Shown piece after piece: positions 63,120 through 64,000 of a stretch of DNA of 64,000 bases. Under the pieces are notes generated by a model, which saw only the letters and a list, made by a program, of their open reading frames with translations, had not been told where the DNA came from and did no database searches. Source of the DNA: Undibacterium sp. YM2 (GTDB lineage: Bacteria > Pseudomonadota > Gammaproteobacteria > Burkholderiales > Burkholderiaceae_D); the NCBI RefSeq assembly GCF_009937975.1, contig NZ_AP018441.1, positions 1,488,001 through 1,552,000 of the forward strand, in the 5' to 3' direction. Every line of letters begins with the position of its first letter. Positions within the stretch are counted from its first letter, which is position 1. Position numbers and translations under genes: made by a program.

Positions 63120-64000
63120 TTATTTCTTCTGTTCAGGATAGAGCACAATCTGCGCATAGTTCTGGAAGTTGAAATAACGCTGCGCTGCTTCCTTGATCTG
63201 TGCAGGCGTGATGGCGCGTATGCGTTTGTCTACCGACAAGATGGCCTCTGCCTCGGTTTTATAATAGACCGCGCCTTGCAGATGGTTTAGCCAGCTTTCA
63301 TTGCTGCGCAATTCTTCCTGGTGCGCTTTCAACCAGGATTGCTTGACCTTGTTCAGGTCTTCCTGTTGTGGGCCAGACTGCTGTATTTTCTTGATTTCGC
63401 CAAACAAGGCTGTGATCACTTTATCGACATTTTCCGGGCTGCATGGCAATTCAGCATCTATGCCATATCTGCTCTGAGGGATGCGTTCAAATGACCCGCT
63501 CATGCCGCCGCTATAAATCAAGCCTTGTTTTTCGCGCAGCACGTCAATGATCTTCAAATTCAGGATATCGACCATGGCATGGAAGCGCATATTTTCTTCC
63601 CGGGTATAAGTGGATGGCCCGGTGAAGCTTAATACCACCGTACTTTTTTCTTCATTCCCGGCCAGTACTTCTTTCTTGACTATGCCTTGTACCGGGTTGA
63701 TATGCAGGTCCTGATATTCGGTCTTGATATCGGTGACTGGCAAACTTGCCAGGTAGATGGCAAGCAATGGCTTAATCTTGTCGATCTCAAAACTACCTAC
63801 AAAAATAAAGTGCAAATCCTTGGCACTGCCATAACGGGACTGATAAATGTCGATACTGCGTTCGAGTGATATCTTGTCAAAATCTTCTACCCTGGCAGGA
63901 TGGAATGCACGCGGATTATCTTTATAAATAGTCGTCGTAATCGCATCTGTAAACACAGTTTCAGGATGTGCCCAGCTATTCCTCGCCAGCTCCTTTTGTG
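63120..64000 (-). CDS. M16 family metallopeptidase, C-terminal part (cut by window end)
   Basis: About 293 residues of the C-terminal part; the frame is open at the window edge and the N-terminal HxxEH metal site lies outside. Visible: the domain opening with RYGSAKDLHFIFVGSFEIDKI, the block TREENMRFHAMVDILNLKIIDVLREKQGLIYSGGMSGSF of the second M16 half, and KAHQEELRSNESWL. It resembles the PqqL/pitrilysin-like periplasmic group. It is convergent with tamB. Confidence 0.88.
   Translation of the reverse strand, partial: QKELARNSWAHPETVFTDAITTTIYKDNPRAFHPARVEDFDKISLERSIDIYQSRYGSAKDLHFIFVGSFEIDKIKPLLAIYLASLPVTDIKTEYQDLHINPVQGIVKKEVLAGNEEKSTVVLSFTGPSTYTREENMRFHAMVDILNLKIIDVLREKQGLIYSGGMSGSFERIPQSRYGIDAELPCSPENVDKVITALFGEIKKIQQSGPQQEDLNKVKQSWLKAHQEELRSNESWLNHLQGAVYYKTEAEAILSVDKRIRAITPAQIKEAAQRYFNFQNYAQIVLYPEQKK

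Overview
This 64 kb window looks like ordinary chromosome from a betaproteobacterium of the order Burkholderiales, most likely family Oxalobacteraceae (Undibacterium is my best guess). The support is the rrn operon layout (16S, tRNA-Ile(GAT), tRNA-Ala(TGC), 23S, 5S), the minor pilin cluster, the ybgC-tolQ-tolR genes and the moderate GC content. I saw no prophage, CRISPR array, integron or complete insertion sequence. Genus is an inference; comparing the 16S gene would settle it.

Layout. 1-10.8 kb: a sugar-epimerase-like gene, a large MASE1/CHASE/PAS histidine kinase with a frameshift, an orphan GspE-type ATPase, a spermidine-synthase-like protein, a family 6 DNA glycosylase, a DUF3016 protein and htpG. 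10.9-17.7 kb: a periplasmic binding protein, a TonB-dependent receptor with two frameshifts, a secreted hypothetical, cysS and a diguanylate-cyclase-like protein with a degenerate GGDEF domain. 17.7-23.5 kb: an amino-acid export and turnover block (LeuE-like exporter, MocR regulator, LysE exporter plus EamA transporter, RidA, class I aminotransferase). 23.7-38.2 kb: a glycine-zipper protein, a binding protein/histidine kinase pair, rsuA, orphan parA, two acyltransferases, a FliL-like protein, a MITE-like element, an EF-hand protein, an OmpR-type two-component system with pncC, an HDOD protein and an FAD-dependent oxidoreductase.

38.3-44.6 kb is the ribosomal RNA operon with two promoters, boxA-like sequences, long pre-rRNA processing stems and a terminator, flanked by REP-like palindromes. 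45.4-52.2 kb is a type IV pilus minor-pilin operon (fimU-pilV-pilW-pilX-pilY1-pilE), with single-base frameshifts in pilW and pilY1. Then come nrdR and glyA, which has a hairpin-rich leader, and ydfG. 55.3-63.0 kb is a tight unit ybgC-tolQ-tolR-tamA-tamB in which the usual tolA-tolB-pal genes are absent and the TamAB outer-membrane assembly genes stand in their place. The window ends inside an M16 peptidase gene.

The most useful observations are these. (1) Six frameshifts in four genes can each be repaired by adding one base to a short homopolymer, which points to sequence under-calls rather than gene decay. (2) tolQR is coupled to tamAB. (3) A 175 bp element at 31.8 kb has long imperfect terminal inverted repeats and TA ends. 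(4) A periplasmic binding protein and a sensor kinase sit together without ABC transporter genes. (5) The glyA leader folds better on the glyA strand. I did not find an obviously new defence or biosynthetic system.
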